Positions 36,253 through 43,685 of a stretch of 43,726 nucleotides of DNA are shown in pieces (the stretch's first letter is position 1; every line of letters starts with the position of its first letter). The DNA is from Planctomycetales bacterium (lineage in GTDB: Bacteria; Planctomycetota; Planctomycetia; Pirellulales; JAEUIK01). The translations under genes and the position numbers were made by a program. Where the stretch lies: assembly GCA_020426575.1 (NCBI GenBank), contig JAGQPT010000179.1:1-43726 (forward strand), read 5' to 3'. The notes beneath the pieces are model-generated. The model saw only the letters and a program-made list of their open reading frames with translations. It was not told the origin of the DNA and searched no databases.

Positions 36253-36978
36253 ATGTCACCGCGCTCTGCGATCGAGAACTTACGTGGTTCGCTGCCCGTC
36301 GTCGCGCCGTCGATGTTGATGTGCGACTTTGGCAATCTCGAACGCGAGATTCGTGCCTTGGAGGACGCCGGTGCCCAGGTGCTGCACTTGGACGTGATGG
36401 ACGGCCACTTCGTTCCCAACGCCAGCTACGGTCTCACGCTTGTCGAGACGTTCCGGCGTCTGACGACGTTGCCGCTCGATGCGCACCTGATGATCGCTAA
36501 CCCGGCCGAGTACGCCCCCCGCTACGTCGAAGCCGGGGCCGACCTGGTAACGATCCACTACGAATCGACCGATGAGCCGGACCAGGTGCTTGCCGAGATC
36601 GCCTCGATGGGCGCGGCGACGGGGCTGGCGATCAATCCGCCGACTCCCTGGGAAGTCGTCACTCCAGTCATCGAACTGTGCGACCTCGTGCTGGTGATGA
36701 GCGTGATGCCCGGCTTCGGCGGACAACGTTTTCAGGCCTCGGCGCTGGAGAAACTCAGTCACCTCGCAGGCTTGCGGACCACCCACGGCTGCGAGTCGTT
36801 GTTGTTGGAAATAGACGGAGGCGTTGCCGCTGACACGATCGGCGGTTGTGCCTCGGCCGGTGCCGACGTCTTTGTCGTCGGATCGGCCATCTTTGGTAAC
36901 CCGCCATACTCGGATCGTCTGAGCGAACTTGCCGAACTGGCTCGGCACGGGCGTAAGTCTCTCATCGAGAAAAGGTAG
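36253..36978 (+). CDS. rpe: Ribulose-phosphate 3-epimerase
   Basis: Interconverts ribulose 5-phosphate and xylulose 5-phosphate in the pentose phosphate pathway, cytoplasmic. 241 residues from ATG 36253; a TTG at 36214 could extend it by 13. TIM-barrel motifs are clear: VAPSMLMCDFGNLEREI, LHLDVMDGHFVPN (metal His and Asp), LDAHLMIANP, LVTIHYES, MSVMPGFGGQRFQ (usually SVNPGFGGQ, here Met for Asn), LEIDGGV and FVVGSAIFG. It is followed 11 nt later by the histidine-phosphatase-fold gene, so the two are almost certainly co-transcribed. Confidence 0.97.
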   Translation: MSPRSAIENLRGSLPVVAPSMLMCDFGNLEREIRALEDAGAQVLHLDVMDGHFVPNASYGLTLVETFRRLTTLPLDAHLMIANPAEYAPRYVEAGADLVTIHYESTDEPDQVLAEIASMGAATGLAINPPTPWEVVTPVIELCDLVLVMSVMPGFGGQRFQASALEKLSHLAGLRTTHGCESLLLEIDGGVAADTIGGCASAGADVFVVGSAIFGNPPYSDRLSELAELARHGRKSLIEKR

Positions 36979-36989
36979 GATTGCCACCT

Positions 36990-37571
36990 ATGGTCAAGAT
37001 CGTTCTCATCCGTCCCGGCGCGACCGAACTGGACGAACAGTCCCGCGTCCAGGGCACCCTCGATCTGCCGCTGAGCGAAAAGGGGGGCGCCGCCGTCTCG
37101 CGACTCGTCGACGAGTTGCGCAACGGCGGCATCGAGGTCGTCTATGCGGCCGAGGGCCAACCTGCCCTGCAGACGGCCGAGACCGTCGCCAGCGGCCTGG
37201 ACATCAAACTGAAGAAACTGGACAATATGCGGAACCTGGACCACGGCCTGTGGCAGGGGATGGCGGTCGACGAAATCCGCCGCAAGCATCCCAAGGTGTA
37301 CCGGCAATGGCAGGAACAGCCCCGGACGATCTGCCCGCCCAACGGCGAGATGCTGGCCGACGCCGAGTCACGGGTGCGGGCGGCCCTAACGAGGTTGCTC
37401 AAACGGCATCCGCGCGGCACAATCGCCCTCGTCGTGCCCGAGCCGCTGGCCCAAATCGTCCGTTGCCAACTTAGTGACTGCCAGCTTGGCGACCTGTGGA
37501 CCTCGGCCGCCCAGCACGATCAATGGGAGGTGTTCGAGGCCGCCCCACGCGAACTGGCCCGCACCAACTGA
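36990..37571 (+). CDS. Histidine-phosphatase-fold protein lacking catalytic residues (probable pseudoenzyme)
   Basis: A 193-residue protein with the overall pattern of the phosphoglycerate-mutase/histidine phosphatase superfamily (ATG 36990, AGGA about 9 nt upstream). The N-terminal RHG motif reads LIRPGATELDEQ, with Pro9 where the phospho-accepting His should be. VQGTLDLPLSEKG matches the usual QG-D-PL-E-G. The SxLxRAxQTAE motif reads AEGQPALQTAE, losing the Arg. The SHG motif near residue 150 reads VVPEPLAQIVRC, losing the second His. GLWQG matches the usual G-WEG. Three of the four core catalytic residues are thus changed while the scaffold is kept. Tight linkage to rpe suggests a regulatory or structural role, which is inference. 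Confidence 0.88.
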   Translation: MVKIVLIRPGATELDEQSRVQGTLDLPLSEKGGAAVSRLVDELRNGGIEVVYAAEGQPALQTAETVASGLDIKLKKLDNMRNLDHGLWQGMAVDEIRRKHPKVYRQWQEQPRTICPPNGEMLADAESRVRAALTRLLKRHPRGTIALVVPEPLAQIVRCQLSDCQLGDLWTSAAQHDQWEVFEAAPRELARTN

Positions 37572-37833
37572 CCACAACCAGCAAACGATCTGCTCACCAG
37601 TCAGCGGAGAAAACCGATCAGCTGTCCCCGGACGTCGGCGCGATTTCCGTCACGCCCCCATCGGCCGCGGGACGATAATGATGATTACACGGCCCCTCGG
37701 CGGTCGGCCCTCACACAGGCGGCGCTGCGACCACCCGGGCGATGCCCCACTCGTCTGACCGCGTGCACGAAACACGCGACTGAATCGAACCCAACACCGC
37801 GTCGATCCGAGAAATCGCTGATTGACGACCCGT

Positions 37834-38694
37834 ATGGAAACGACCAACGAATCCGCCAGCGCGACGTCGTCCGAAACCACACCCAAGTTTCGCCCCAAAC
37901 GGGGTGTGCCCGAGGGACTCTGGCGCCGCTGCCCCGGCTGTCGGCAGACGATCTTCCGCAAGGAAGCCGAACGCCAACTCGGCGTCTGTCCCGAGTGCGA
38001 CTACCACTGGTACGTGTCGGCCCGTGATCGCATCAGCCAGTTGCTCGACGAAGGTACGTTCGAGGAACGCTTCACCGAGCTGCGGCCGATCGACCCGCTC
38101 GGCTTCGCCGACCGCAAGGCCTACGCCGAACGCCTCAAGGAAGAGCAGGCCCGCACGGGGCTGATTGATGCGGCGATCACTGGCACGGGCATGATCCGCG
38201 CTCGCCGTGTGGCCTTTGGCGTCACCGACTCGGCGTTCATCATGGGCAGCATGGGGTCGGTCGTCGGCGAAAAGCTCGCCCGGCTGATCGAACTTGCCAC
38301 CGAACAACAGTTGCCGCTGATCATCGTCAGCGGTTCCGGCGGCGGCGCGCGGATGCACGAGGGCATCCTCTCGTTGATGCAAATGGCCAAGGTCTCGGCC
38401 GCCCTGGCCCGCTACCACGAAGCGAAAGGGCTCTTCATCTCCGTGCTCACGAATCCCACGATGGGCGGCGTCGCGGCCAGCTTCGCCTCGCTGGGCGACA
38501 TCATCCTCGCCGAGCCCAAGGCCCTGATTGGCTTTGCCGGGCCGCGCGTCATCAAGGCCGCCATGCGCATCGAGCTGCCCAAGGGATTCCAAACCAGCGA
38601 GTTCCTGCTCGAACACGGCTTCATCGACCGCGTGGTGCGCCGCCGCGACCTCAAGAGCGAAATCGCCCGACTGATCGACTACTGCGGCATGTGA
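37834..38694 (+). CDS. accD: Acetyl-CoA carboxylase carboxyltransferase subunit beta
   Basis: Beta half of the carboxyltransferase that makes malonyl-CoA for fatty acid synthesis, working with AccA and the biotin carrier. 286 residues from ATG 37834; a TTG at 37822 is possible. An N-terminal four-Cys zinc ribbon is intact (Cys33, 36, 52, 55: CPGC, CPEC). The carboxyltransferase core shows [70 protein letters not shown] and [15 protein letters not shown], then [18 protein letters not shown], all typical. The gene is alone; accA and accBC are not in the window. Confidence 0.97.
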   Translation: METTNESASATSSETTPKFRPKRGVPEGLWRRCPGCRQTIFRKEAERQLGVCPECDYHWYVSARDRISQLLDEGTFEERFTELRPIDPLGFADRKAYAERLKEEQARTGLIDAAITGTGMIRARRVAFGVTDSAFIMGSMGSVVGEKLARLIELATEQQLPLIIVSGSGGGARMHEGILSLMQMAKVSAALARYHEAKGLFISVLTNPTMGGVAASFASLGDIILAEPKALIGFAGPRVIKAAMRIELPKGFQTSEFLLEHGFIDRVVRRRDLKSEIARLIDYCGM

Positions 38695-38740
38695 GGCCGG
38701 ACGGCGCATCGCACGATTTCTCCCCGGGGAGAGCCGCGCC

Positions 38741-39251
38741 ATGACTGGCAATCCGTACGAAGCGCCAGCCACTGACCCGCCAAGTTCGTCGCGGCAACCT
38801 GATCGGAGGCGCGAATGGTTGTTCGCGGCCATGAGCGTCGGCTGCTTTTTGCTTTGTGAGTGGCGGAGGGTCGGTACTCATCCACCTGCTGTACCGTTGG
38901 GTTCAACCTGCGATTGTCCCTGCCGCAGCGATCCCCGCCCACATTTATTTGGACCACCTTGCGCATTTGGCCGGGCGATTGCCGGGTGACTTTCTCCGCG
39001 GCGCCCTGTTGGGTAAATACGTTCGACCCTCAGTCTCGCGCTGGATCATCGCCGGACTCGTCGGATACACAACGGGCATTCACTTGCTCGTGATCTGGTG
39101 GCGAGGTATCGACGATCCGCTTGTCGCCAACATCGGCGTAGGTGGATTGCTCGTTTACCATGCGATTCCCATGGCGACCATCTTTTCCGTGGTGTTTTTC
39201 GGAATTTGGATCGGCCGACGCGAACGTGCCGAGGCCGCCTCAGCCCGTTAG
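38741..39251 (+). pseudogene. NPYEAP-type small membrane protein, frameshifted
   Basis: Two overlapping frames together make one plausible protein. Frame one starts at ATG 38741 (GGGGAGAG 7 nt upstream) with MTGNPYEAPATDPP, an N-terminus common in small planctomycetal membrane proteins, and reaches EWLFAAMSVGCFLL before losing sense (stop at 38987-38989). The second frame, open from about 38835 to 39251, continues FVSGGGSVLIHLLYRW, HIYLDHLAHLAGRLPGDFL and two more hydrophobic spans. Removing one T from the TTTTT run at 38846-38850 joins them smoothly (GCFCFVSGGG). This may be a sequencing error, a real mutation or, less likely, programmed slippage. The function is unknown. Confidence 0.7.
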
Positions 39252-39386
39252 GTGGGCCCAATTGTCACGGCATGACGTGTGTGCTGCCTCGGGCAGTTCG
39301 CTCATGTTAGAATAGGGGGCACGGAACCGCCGGTCGCTCGGCCCGGCGGACCATCGGATCAGGGCATCATGCGACGGTGAGTTGAG

Positions 39387-40262
39387 ATGGGACTGCTGGA
39401 CGGACTGAAGTCGATGATGAGCGGTGGGCGGCTCGACGTAGCCTCGCGCTTCGAGATTCTGCGTGAGGCGATCTCGGGCACGATGTCCTCGACCTGCAAG
39501 GCGCGCGATCGCCGCACCAACCAGGTCGTCGCGCTCAAAGTGCTCAACCTGCAGAAGACACGCGAGTTCGAGGCCCGCTTTAAGGGTTTGAAGAAGCCGA
39601 CCGAGGGCGAAATCGCCGTCAAGCTCAAACACCCCAACATCGTCGTCACCCACGAACACGGACTCACCACCAAGGGCGAACAATACCTGATCATGGAGTT
39701 CATCGAGGGGCCCGGCCTCAACTCCCTGATCATCGGCCGCAATGAAAAGGTGTTGGGCGGCATCCGTGTGACGCTGTTGCGTGAAATCGCCGAAGCAATC
39801 GACGTCGTCCACAAAGAAGGTTACATCCATCGCGACATCTGTCCGCGCAACCTGATGATCGAGCCGAACGACGGCGTGCTCAAGCTGATCGATTTCGGCC
39901 TCACCGTGCCCGCGACGCCTGAATTCATGCTACCAGGCAATCGCACGGGTACGCCCAACTACATGGCGCCCGAGTTGATCAAGCGGCAACCGACCGACCA
40001 GCGGCTCGACGTGTTTGCCTTCGGTGTGACCGCGTTTGAACTGATGACCTACGAACTCCCCTGGGAACGGGGAACGACGGGCCAGGTGGCGATGACCCAC
40101 GCCGCGCGTCCGCCGGCCGACATTCGCAAACTTTGCCCGAACATCAACCGCCGGTTGGCCAAGGCCATCGAAGGTTGCCTGGAGCGCGATCCCGCGAATC
40201 GCTGCAAATCAATGGGCGAGTTTCTCAAGGCGATCAAAAACGTCGAAAGCGAATACGAATGA
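39387..40262 (+). CDS. Serine/threonine protein kinase-like protein with altered catalytic motifs
   Basis: A 291-residue protein covering little more than a Hanks-type kinase domain, without a membrane span or sensor domain. The ATP lysine is present (VALKVL, Lys51), with DFG (Asp169), GTPNYMAPE (APE 194-196) and DVFAFGVTAFELMTYELPW. Two deviations stand out. The glycine-rich loop region reads LREAISGTMSSTCKARD with a single Gly, and the catalytic loop reads HRDICPRN (148-155) where HRDLKPEN is usual, so the Lys is replaced by Cys. Activity may therefore be weak or absent, although the catalytic Asp is kept. It lies upstream of the PSP1-like gene. The N-terminal 20 residues (MGLLDGLKSMMSGGRLDVAS) are not part of the domain. 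Confidence 0.9.
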   Translation: MGLLDGLKSMMSGGRLDVASRFEILREAISGTMSSTCKARDRRTNQVVALKVLNLQKTREFEARFKGLKKPTEGEIAVKLKHPNIVVTHEHGLTTKGEQYLIMEFIEGPGLNSLIIGRNEKVLGGIRVTLLREIAEAIDVVHKEGYIHRDICPRNLMIEPNDGVLKLIDFGLTVPATPEFMLPGNRTGTPNYMAPELIKRQPTDQRLDVFAFGVTAFELMTYELPWERGTTGQVAMTHAARPPADIRKLCPNINRRLAKAIEGCLERDPANRCKSMGEFLKAIKNVESEYE

Positions 40263-40517
40263 CGCGCCGGCGAAGGCCGCCGCCGCGTGGCGTGATTCCG
40301 CGCTCCAGGGACACGACCTTCCCGGACAGCCGGGCAGCCGGCGGATTTGCTCGGTCCCGACGAGTGGCTGTTCGTCGCCTGACGCCGCCGATATACTTGC
40401 CTTGACGGGTGTTGCGCGCCGCCGCCGACGTTTCGCGAGGCGGCAAAGTCTATCCTCGGCCGCGCCCTGTGCCTTCATCGTGAACTTGATCTCGTTGCCC
40501 GAGCCGACCCACAAGCA

Positions 40518-41759
40518 ATGCCACGTTACGTCGTACGAGTTGGCTCGATGCGCACGCTGGGTGTCTTTTCGGCCGGGCGCGGGCTCGAACTGCGCCGCAG
40601 CGATCGCGTGATCGCCCGCACGGACCGGGGGCTCGAAGACGGCGAAGTGCTCTGCGAGGCAACCCCCGACGTGGTCAAACGCATGGGCGAACATCGTCGC
40701 GGCCAAGTGCTGCGACACGTTACGCCCGAAGACGAAAACGAACTCCGGCGTCTGGGTGGTGCCCAGGACGACGCCTTCGAGATCTTTCGCCGCCACACTC
40801 GCGAACTCGATCTCGAAATGCAGTTGGTCGACGTGGAACGCGTGTTCGGCGGTGAACGGATCGTGTTCTACTATCTCGCCGAAAACCGCGTCGACTTCCG
40901 CGAACTGGTCAAACTCTTGGCCCGCGAGTTTCAGACGCGCATCGAGATGCGACAGATCGGCGTGCGCGACGAGGCAAAGCTGTTGGCCGACTACGGCGAT
41001 TGCGGCAAACCCGTCTGTTGCAACACCCACCTCTCGGCCATGCCGCCCGTTTCGATGAAGATGGCCAAGCTGCAGAAAATGACGCTCGACCCGTCGAAGA
41101 TTTCCGGGCGGTGCGGACGACTCAAGTGTTGCCTGCGCTACGAATACGACACTTACGTCGACATGCAGGCCGAGTTGCCCCGCGTTGGTAGCGACGTGGT
41201 CACACAACGAGGGCGCGCCCGCGTGCTCGGGCAGGACGTCCTCACCAGTCAACTGCTCGTGCAGACCGAAGACCATCGCCGCGTGATGATCCCCGCCAGC
41301 GAAGTCCTCACGGTGCTCGACAAAGGACGGGGTAAAAAACGTGGCGAAGACGGCTCGCCGGGTGAGAACGACGCCGCGGACCTCAATGAGTCGGGCCGTT
41401 CCAAGTCGGAACTCCCCAAACCGGATCGTGGCAAGCGGGACCGAAACCTGCCGGTGCAGGCCCAGCCACAACTGGTCCAGTCAGAACCGGCCCAGTCAGA
41501 ATTGGCCCAGTCTGAACTGGCTCAGTCTGAGCGATCCAAGCCGGAGCACAGCGGGCCGGAGCACAGCGAGCTGCAGCGGACTGGGCCGGACGGCACAGCG
41601 CCTTCGCCGCAGTCGGCTGCCGCGCATGCACCGACCGACAATTCGCCGAACATCGAATTGCCGGACAACGCCCCCCCGAGCAAGGAACCGGGAAATAGAG
41701 AACCGGGAAACAAAGGTTCCGGAGGTCGCCGCCGTCGCGGACGCCGCAGGCGTTCTTAA
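40518..41759 (+). CDS. PSP1-domain (RicT/YaaT-like) protein with repetitive, Arg-ending tail
   Basis: A 413-residue protein. Residues about 1-265 match the PSP1 domain: MPRYVVRVGSM, VFYYLAENRVDFRELVKLLA, RTRIEMRQIGVRDEAKLLA-like, then the cysteine block GDCGKPVCCNTHL ... GRCGRLKCCLRYE. In Bacillus RicT (YaaT) this domain belongs to the RicAFT complex that binds Fe-S clusters and assists RNase Y; the Cys pattern here fits cluster binding. Residues about 270-413 are low complexity: four AQSE-type pentapeptides, PEHSG repeats, then a terminal GGRRRRGRRRRS that looks nucleic-acid-binding. No ribosome binding site is obvious. A link to RNA turnover is inferred from the family. Confidence 0.9.
   Translation: MPRYVVRVGSMRTLGVFSAGRGLELRRSDRVIARTDRGLEDGEVLCEATPDVVKRMGEHRRGQVLRHVTPEDENELRRLGGAQDDAFEIFRRHTRELDLEMQLVDVERVFGGERIVFYYLAENRVDFRELVKLLAREFQTRIEMRQIGVRDEAKLLADYGDCGKPVCCNTHLSAMPPVSMKMAKLQKMTLDPSKISGRCGRLKCCLRYEYDTYVDMQAELPRVGSDVVTQRGRARVLGQDVLTSQLLVQTEDHRRVMIPASEVLTVLDKGRGKKRGEDGSPGENDAADLNESGRSKSELPKPDRGKRDRNLPVQAQPQLVQSEPAQSELAQSELAQSERSKPEHSGPEHSELQRTGPDGTAPSPQSAAAHAPTDNSPNIELPDNAPPSKEPGNREPGNKGSGGRRRRGRRRRS
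41475..41534 (+). repeat. 15-bp coding tandem repeat, four copies
   Basis: Four adjacent 15-bp units (41475-41489, 41490-41504, 41505-41519, 41520-41534), each a variant of GCCCAGTCTGAACTG, encode the QSE-L-A/V-type pentapeptides in the tail of the PSP1-like protein. A second pair of 15-bp units (41541-41555 and 41556-41570, CCGGAGCACAGCGGG type) follows. The in-frame unit length suits copy-number change by slippage without frameshift. Confidence 0.8.
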
Positions 41760-41801
41760 CGGCGCAGAATCTTCGACCTGATCGACCGAGAGAACTCGAA
41801 C

Positions 41802-42290
41802 ATGACCCCCATGCACCCGCTACTCGATCTGATCCGCCGCGACCAGCGTTACCGCCTCGAAGCGTACCTGTTCGTCGACGAAGCGCTTGCCTACGCGCAG
41901 CAACTGCTCGACACGGGCCAGAGCGTATACGGCGATCCGCTCGCCCCCGAACCAGAAGACCTCACGGCGATCGAGCGTGAAGCCGCCGCCGAGCAAACCG
42001 AGTCGCCGGAACCCGTCGCCGAGCATGAGCGGCACCTCACCGGGCAGGAACTCTGCGAAGCGATTCGTCGCTATTCTTTGGATCAGTATGGCTTGATGGC
42101 GAAGGTGGTCTTCAACAATTGGGGAGTGACTTCGACGTCCGACTTCGGCGAAATCGTTTTCAATATGATCGACATCGGTCGGATGAAGAAAACCGAGTCG
42201 GACCGCCGCGAGGATTTCGACGACGTGTTCGATTTTGACAAGGACCTGGTGGGACGGTTCAAGATCGAGTTGCCGTCCAAGAGCGCCTAA
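41802..42290 (+). CDS. Minf_1886-type conserved protein of unknown function
   Basis: A 162-residue, acidic, probably cytoplasmic protein. It opens MTPMHPLLDLIRRDQRYRLEAYLFVDEALAYAQ, has an acidic variable middle (about 50-80), then HLTGQELCEAIRRYSLDQYGLMAKVVFNNWGV (in parts) and SDFGEIVFNMI. This is the pattern of the Minf_1886/TIGR04138 family, known mainly from Planctomycetes and Verrucomicrobia, with no established function. The ATG at 41802 or 41811 could be the start. It follows the PSP1-like gene by 42 nt, so the two may be co-transcribed. Confidence 0.9.
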   Translation: MTPMHPLLDLIRRDQRYRLEAYLFVDEALAYAQQLLDTGQSVYGDPLAPEPEDLTAIEREAAAEQTESPEPVAEHERHLTGQELCEAIRRYSLDQYGLMAKVVFNNWGVTSTSDFGEIVFNMIDIGRMKKTESDRREDFDDVFDFDKDLVGRFKIELPSKSA

Positions 42291-42770
42291 ACAGGTCCCG
42301 CGACCTACACGCCGCTGCCGGCGCGCCGGTTTCCGATCAGTGACTTCCCACCGAGGACCCCAGACATCGCCCGTCCGCCCCAGAGCCGCGCCGACGCGCC
42401 GCTGCCCGGCGAATCCGTCGAGCAAAGCGCCGATGGCGTGCGTCCGCACCCACCCCGGCGCAGGCCGGGTCTGTTGATCCTGGCCAGTCTGCTGTTGGCG
42501 GTTTGGTTTGCCGTACTTACCTGGATGGCATTTTGGGGGGCGTGAAGAGGCCGCGCCCCGAAAGGCCCGACAACCCGTGACGCTCGTGCCAGTTGTGACG
42601 ATCACCAACGGCGGCGGAGTTTGATAAACGTCGTCGGCTGGGTCGCGGCACTCTTGATACGCCCCTGGCGGCGCGCGAAGATGCGTACTGGTTTCGCCAG
42701 CCGCGACGACGCCACGGCATGGGGCAGGCGAGGGCCACGGCGCGTCATACCACCGGAGTCTACATTTCCC
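42291..42770. other. 480-bp intergenic region between the Minf_1886 gene and groES copy 2
   Basis: The first 255 bp stay open in the frame of the preceding gene after its TAA and end in a hydrophobic segment, described separately at 42438-42545. The remainder, 42546-42770, has no supportable gene; a GGAG about 13 nt before the groES ATG is a poor ribosome binding site. Confidence 0.45.
42438..42545 (+). CDS. Possible 35-residue single-span membrane peptide
   Basis: A GTG at 42438 opens VRPHPPRRRPGLLILASLLLA followed by VWFAVLTWMAFWGA and TGA. This gives a basic N-terminus, one strongly hydrophobic helix and almost no C-terminal tail, the layout of a small membrane peptide. The frame has no stop back to the TAA of the preceding gene at 42290, so a longer form with a non-ATG start is possible. 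No ATG and no good ribosome binding site are present, so this may be an artefact of high GC. Confidence 0.28.
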   Translation: MRPHPPRRRPGLLILASLLLAVWFAVLTWMAFWGA

Positions 42771-43058
42771 ATGAAGCTCATCCCCATCGGCGACAAACTC
42801 GTCGTGCGTCGTCTCGAGGCCGAAGAAACCACCGCCGGCGGTATCGTGCTCCCTGACAGCGCCCGGTCGGAACCGCAAGAGGGCCGCGTCCTGGCCGTCG
42901 GTGACGGCAGCCTGTTGTCCAACGGCAGTCGTGCCGCGCCGCAGATCAGCGAGGGCGACCGCGTGATCTTCTCCCGCTACGGTGGCAGCGAAGTCGAAAT
43001 CAACGGCGAGCCCCTGTTGATCATGTCCGAGTCTGACGTGCTGGCGGTCGTCTCCTGA
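42771..43058 (+). CDS. groES: Co-chaperonin GroES, copy 2
   Basis: A 95-residue second GroES: MKLIPIGDKLVVRRLEAEE, mobile loop [58 protein letters not shown] and the C-terminal ESDVLAVV. It differs from copy 1 (687-986) across most of its length while keeping the mobile loop core GIVLPDSA, so both could dock on a GroEL. No groEL is adjacent here. The ribosome binding site is weak (GGAG 13 nt upstream). It is followed by a strong hairpin at 43076-43100. Confidence 0.96.
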   Translation: MKLIPIGDKLVVRRLEAEETTAGGIVLPDSARSEPQEGRVLAVGDGSLLSNGSRAAPQISEGDRVIFSRYGGSEVEINGEPLLIMSESDVLAVVS

Positions 43059-43075
43059 ACGAGTCCGCTTGACCA

Positions 43076-43100
43076 GGTGTGTCGGTTTTTCCGACACATC
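43076..43100 (+). terminator. Hairpin after groES copy 2
   Basis: TGTGTCGG-TTTTT-CCGACACA (43078-43098) is a perfect 8-bp stem with a five-T loop, extendable by one G-T and one G-C pair. It starts about 18 nt after the groES stop. There is no T tail after the stem, so a Rho-independent terminator is not typical; a transcript-end or stabilising structure is likely. Confidence 0.45.
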
Positions 43101-43131
43101 GCCGCATTTCCCCGACATCTCGCTGCTTTCG
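43091..43131. repeat. 21-bp imperfect direct repeat downstream of groES copy 2
   Basis: CCGACACATCGCCGCATTTC (from 43091) recurs 21 bp later as CCGACATCTCGCTGCTTTCG (from 43112) with about 15 matches of 20. The first copy shares its 5' half with the right arm of the hairpin at 43076-43100. An 11-base CGGTTTTTCCG also occurs twice, at 43083 and 43136. The role is unknown. Confidence 0.45.
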
Positions 43132-43295
43132 CTGACGGTTTTTCCGGCACCGACGCTGGCAGCGGCATCTCTGCGGTACAATTCCCTGTGCGCTGTCGCG
43201 GCATGGGATGTCGGCACGCGCACCCGCCCGTCGGATGCCGTGTGACACACGTCCGGCAGCGGCACACGTGGTCACAACCAGCGGAGACTTTCGAC

Positions 43296-43685
43296 ATGTT
43301 CGCGACGTCGTTCGGCCGAATTCGGGCCCGTCAGCTTGCCGTCATTGCCTTGTTCGTCACCAGCCTTGCCGGCGCGCTTGCTCGTTTGTCCGCCGCCGCG
43401 GAGCCCACCGGTCCCGATCCGCAGGTCTACGACAACATGGTCAGCCGCGCGGTCGGTTACCTGCGGCAGAGCCAACTCGACGACGGTTCGTTCTCTCCGC
43501 AGGCCGGTCCGGCCGTCACGGCGTTGGTCACCAACGCCCTGCTCGCCCAAGGCCGATCAGCCGACGACCCGATGGTGGCCCGGGCACTGAAATACCTCGA
43601 AGGCTTTGTCCATGACGACGGCGGCATCTACGCCGAGGGAACCTTCCACAGAACTACGAAAAGGTGGTTGCCCTTTCCGGGCTGA
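43296..43685 (+). CDS. Prenyltransferase/squalene-oxidase-repeat protein, N-terminal fragment, apparently frameshifted
   Basis: The ATG at 43296 begins a signal-like segment (about 11-34, RQLAVIALFVTSLAGALARL then SAAAEP). Next come one and a half alpha/alpha repeats of the terpenoid-cyclase/prenyltransferase fold: VSRAVGYLRQSQLDDGSFSPQAGPAVTALVTNALL (in parts QSQLDDGSF) and KYLEGFVHDDGGIYAEG. The frame then reads FHRTTKRW and stops at 43685. In the next frame the sequence continues QNYEKVVALSGLKAAHGG to the window end, which restores the NYE motif expected in the family. A one-base deletion near 43650-43653 is the likely cause. Exported proteins of this type are common in Planctomycetes; their substrate is unknown. 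Confidence 0.75.
   Translation: MFATSFGRIRARQLAVIALFVTSLAGALARLSAAAEPTGPDPQVYDNMVSRAVGYLRQSQLDDGSFSPQAGPAVTALVTNALLAQGRSADDPMVARALKYLEGFVHDDGGIYAEGTFHRTTKRWLPFPG

Noticed and set aside
37571..37833. A gene between the histidine-phosphatase-fold protein and accD
   Set aside because: The short open frames on both strands have no ribosome binding site and only biased Arg/Pro composition.
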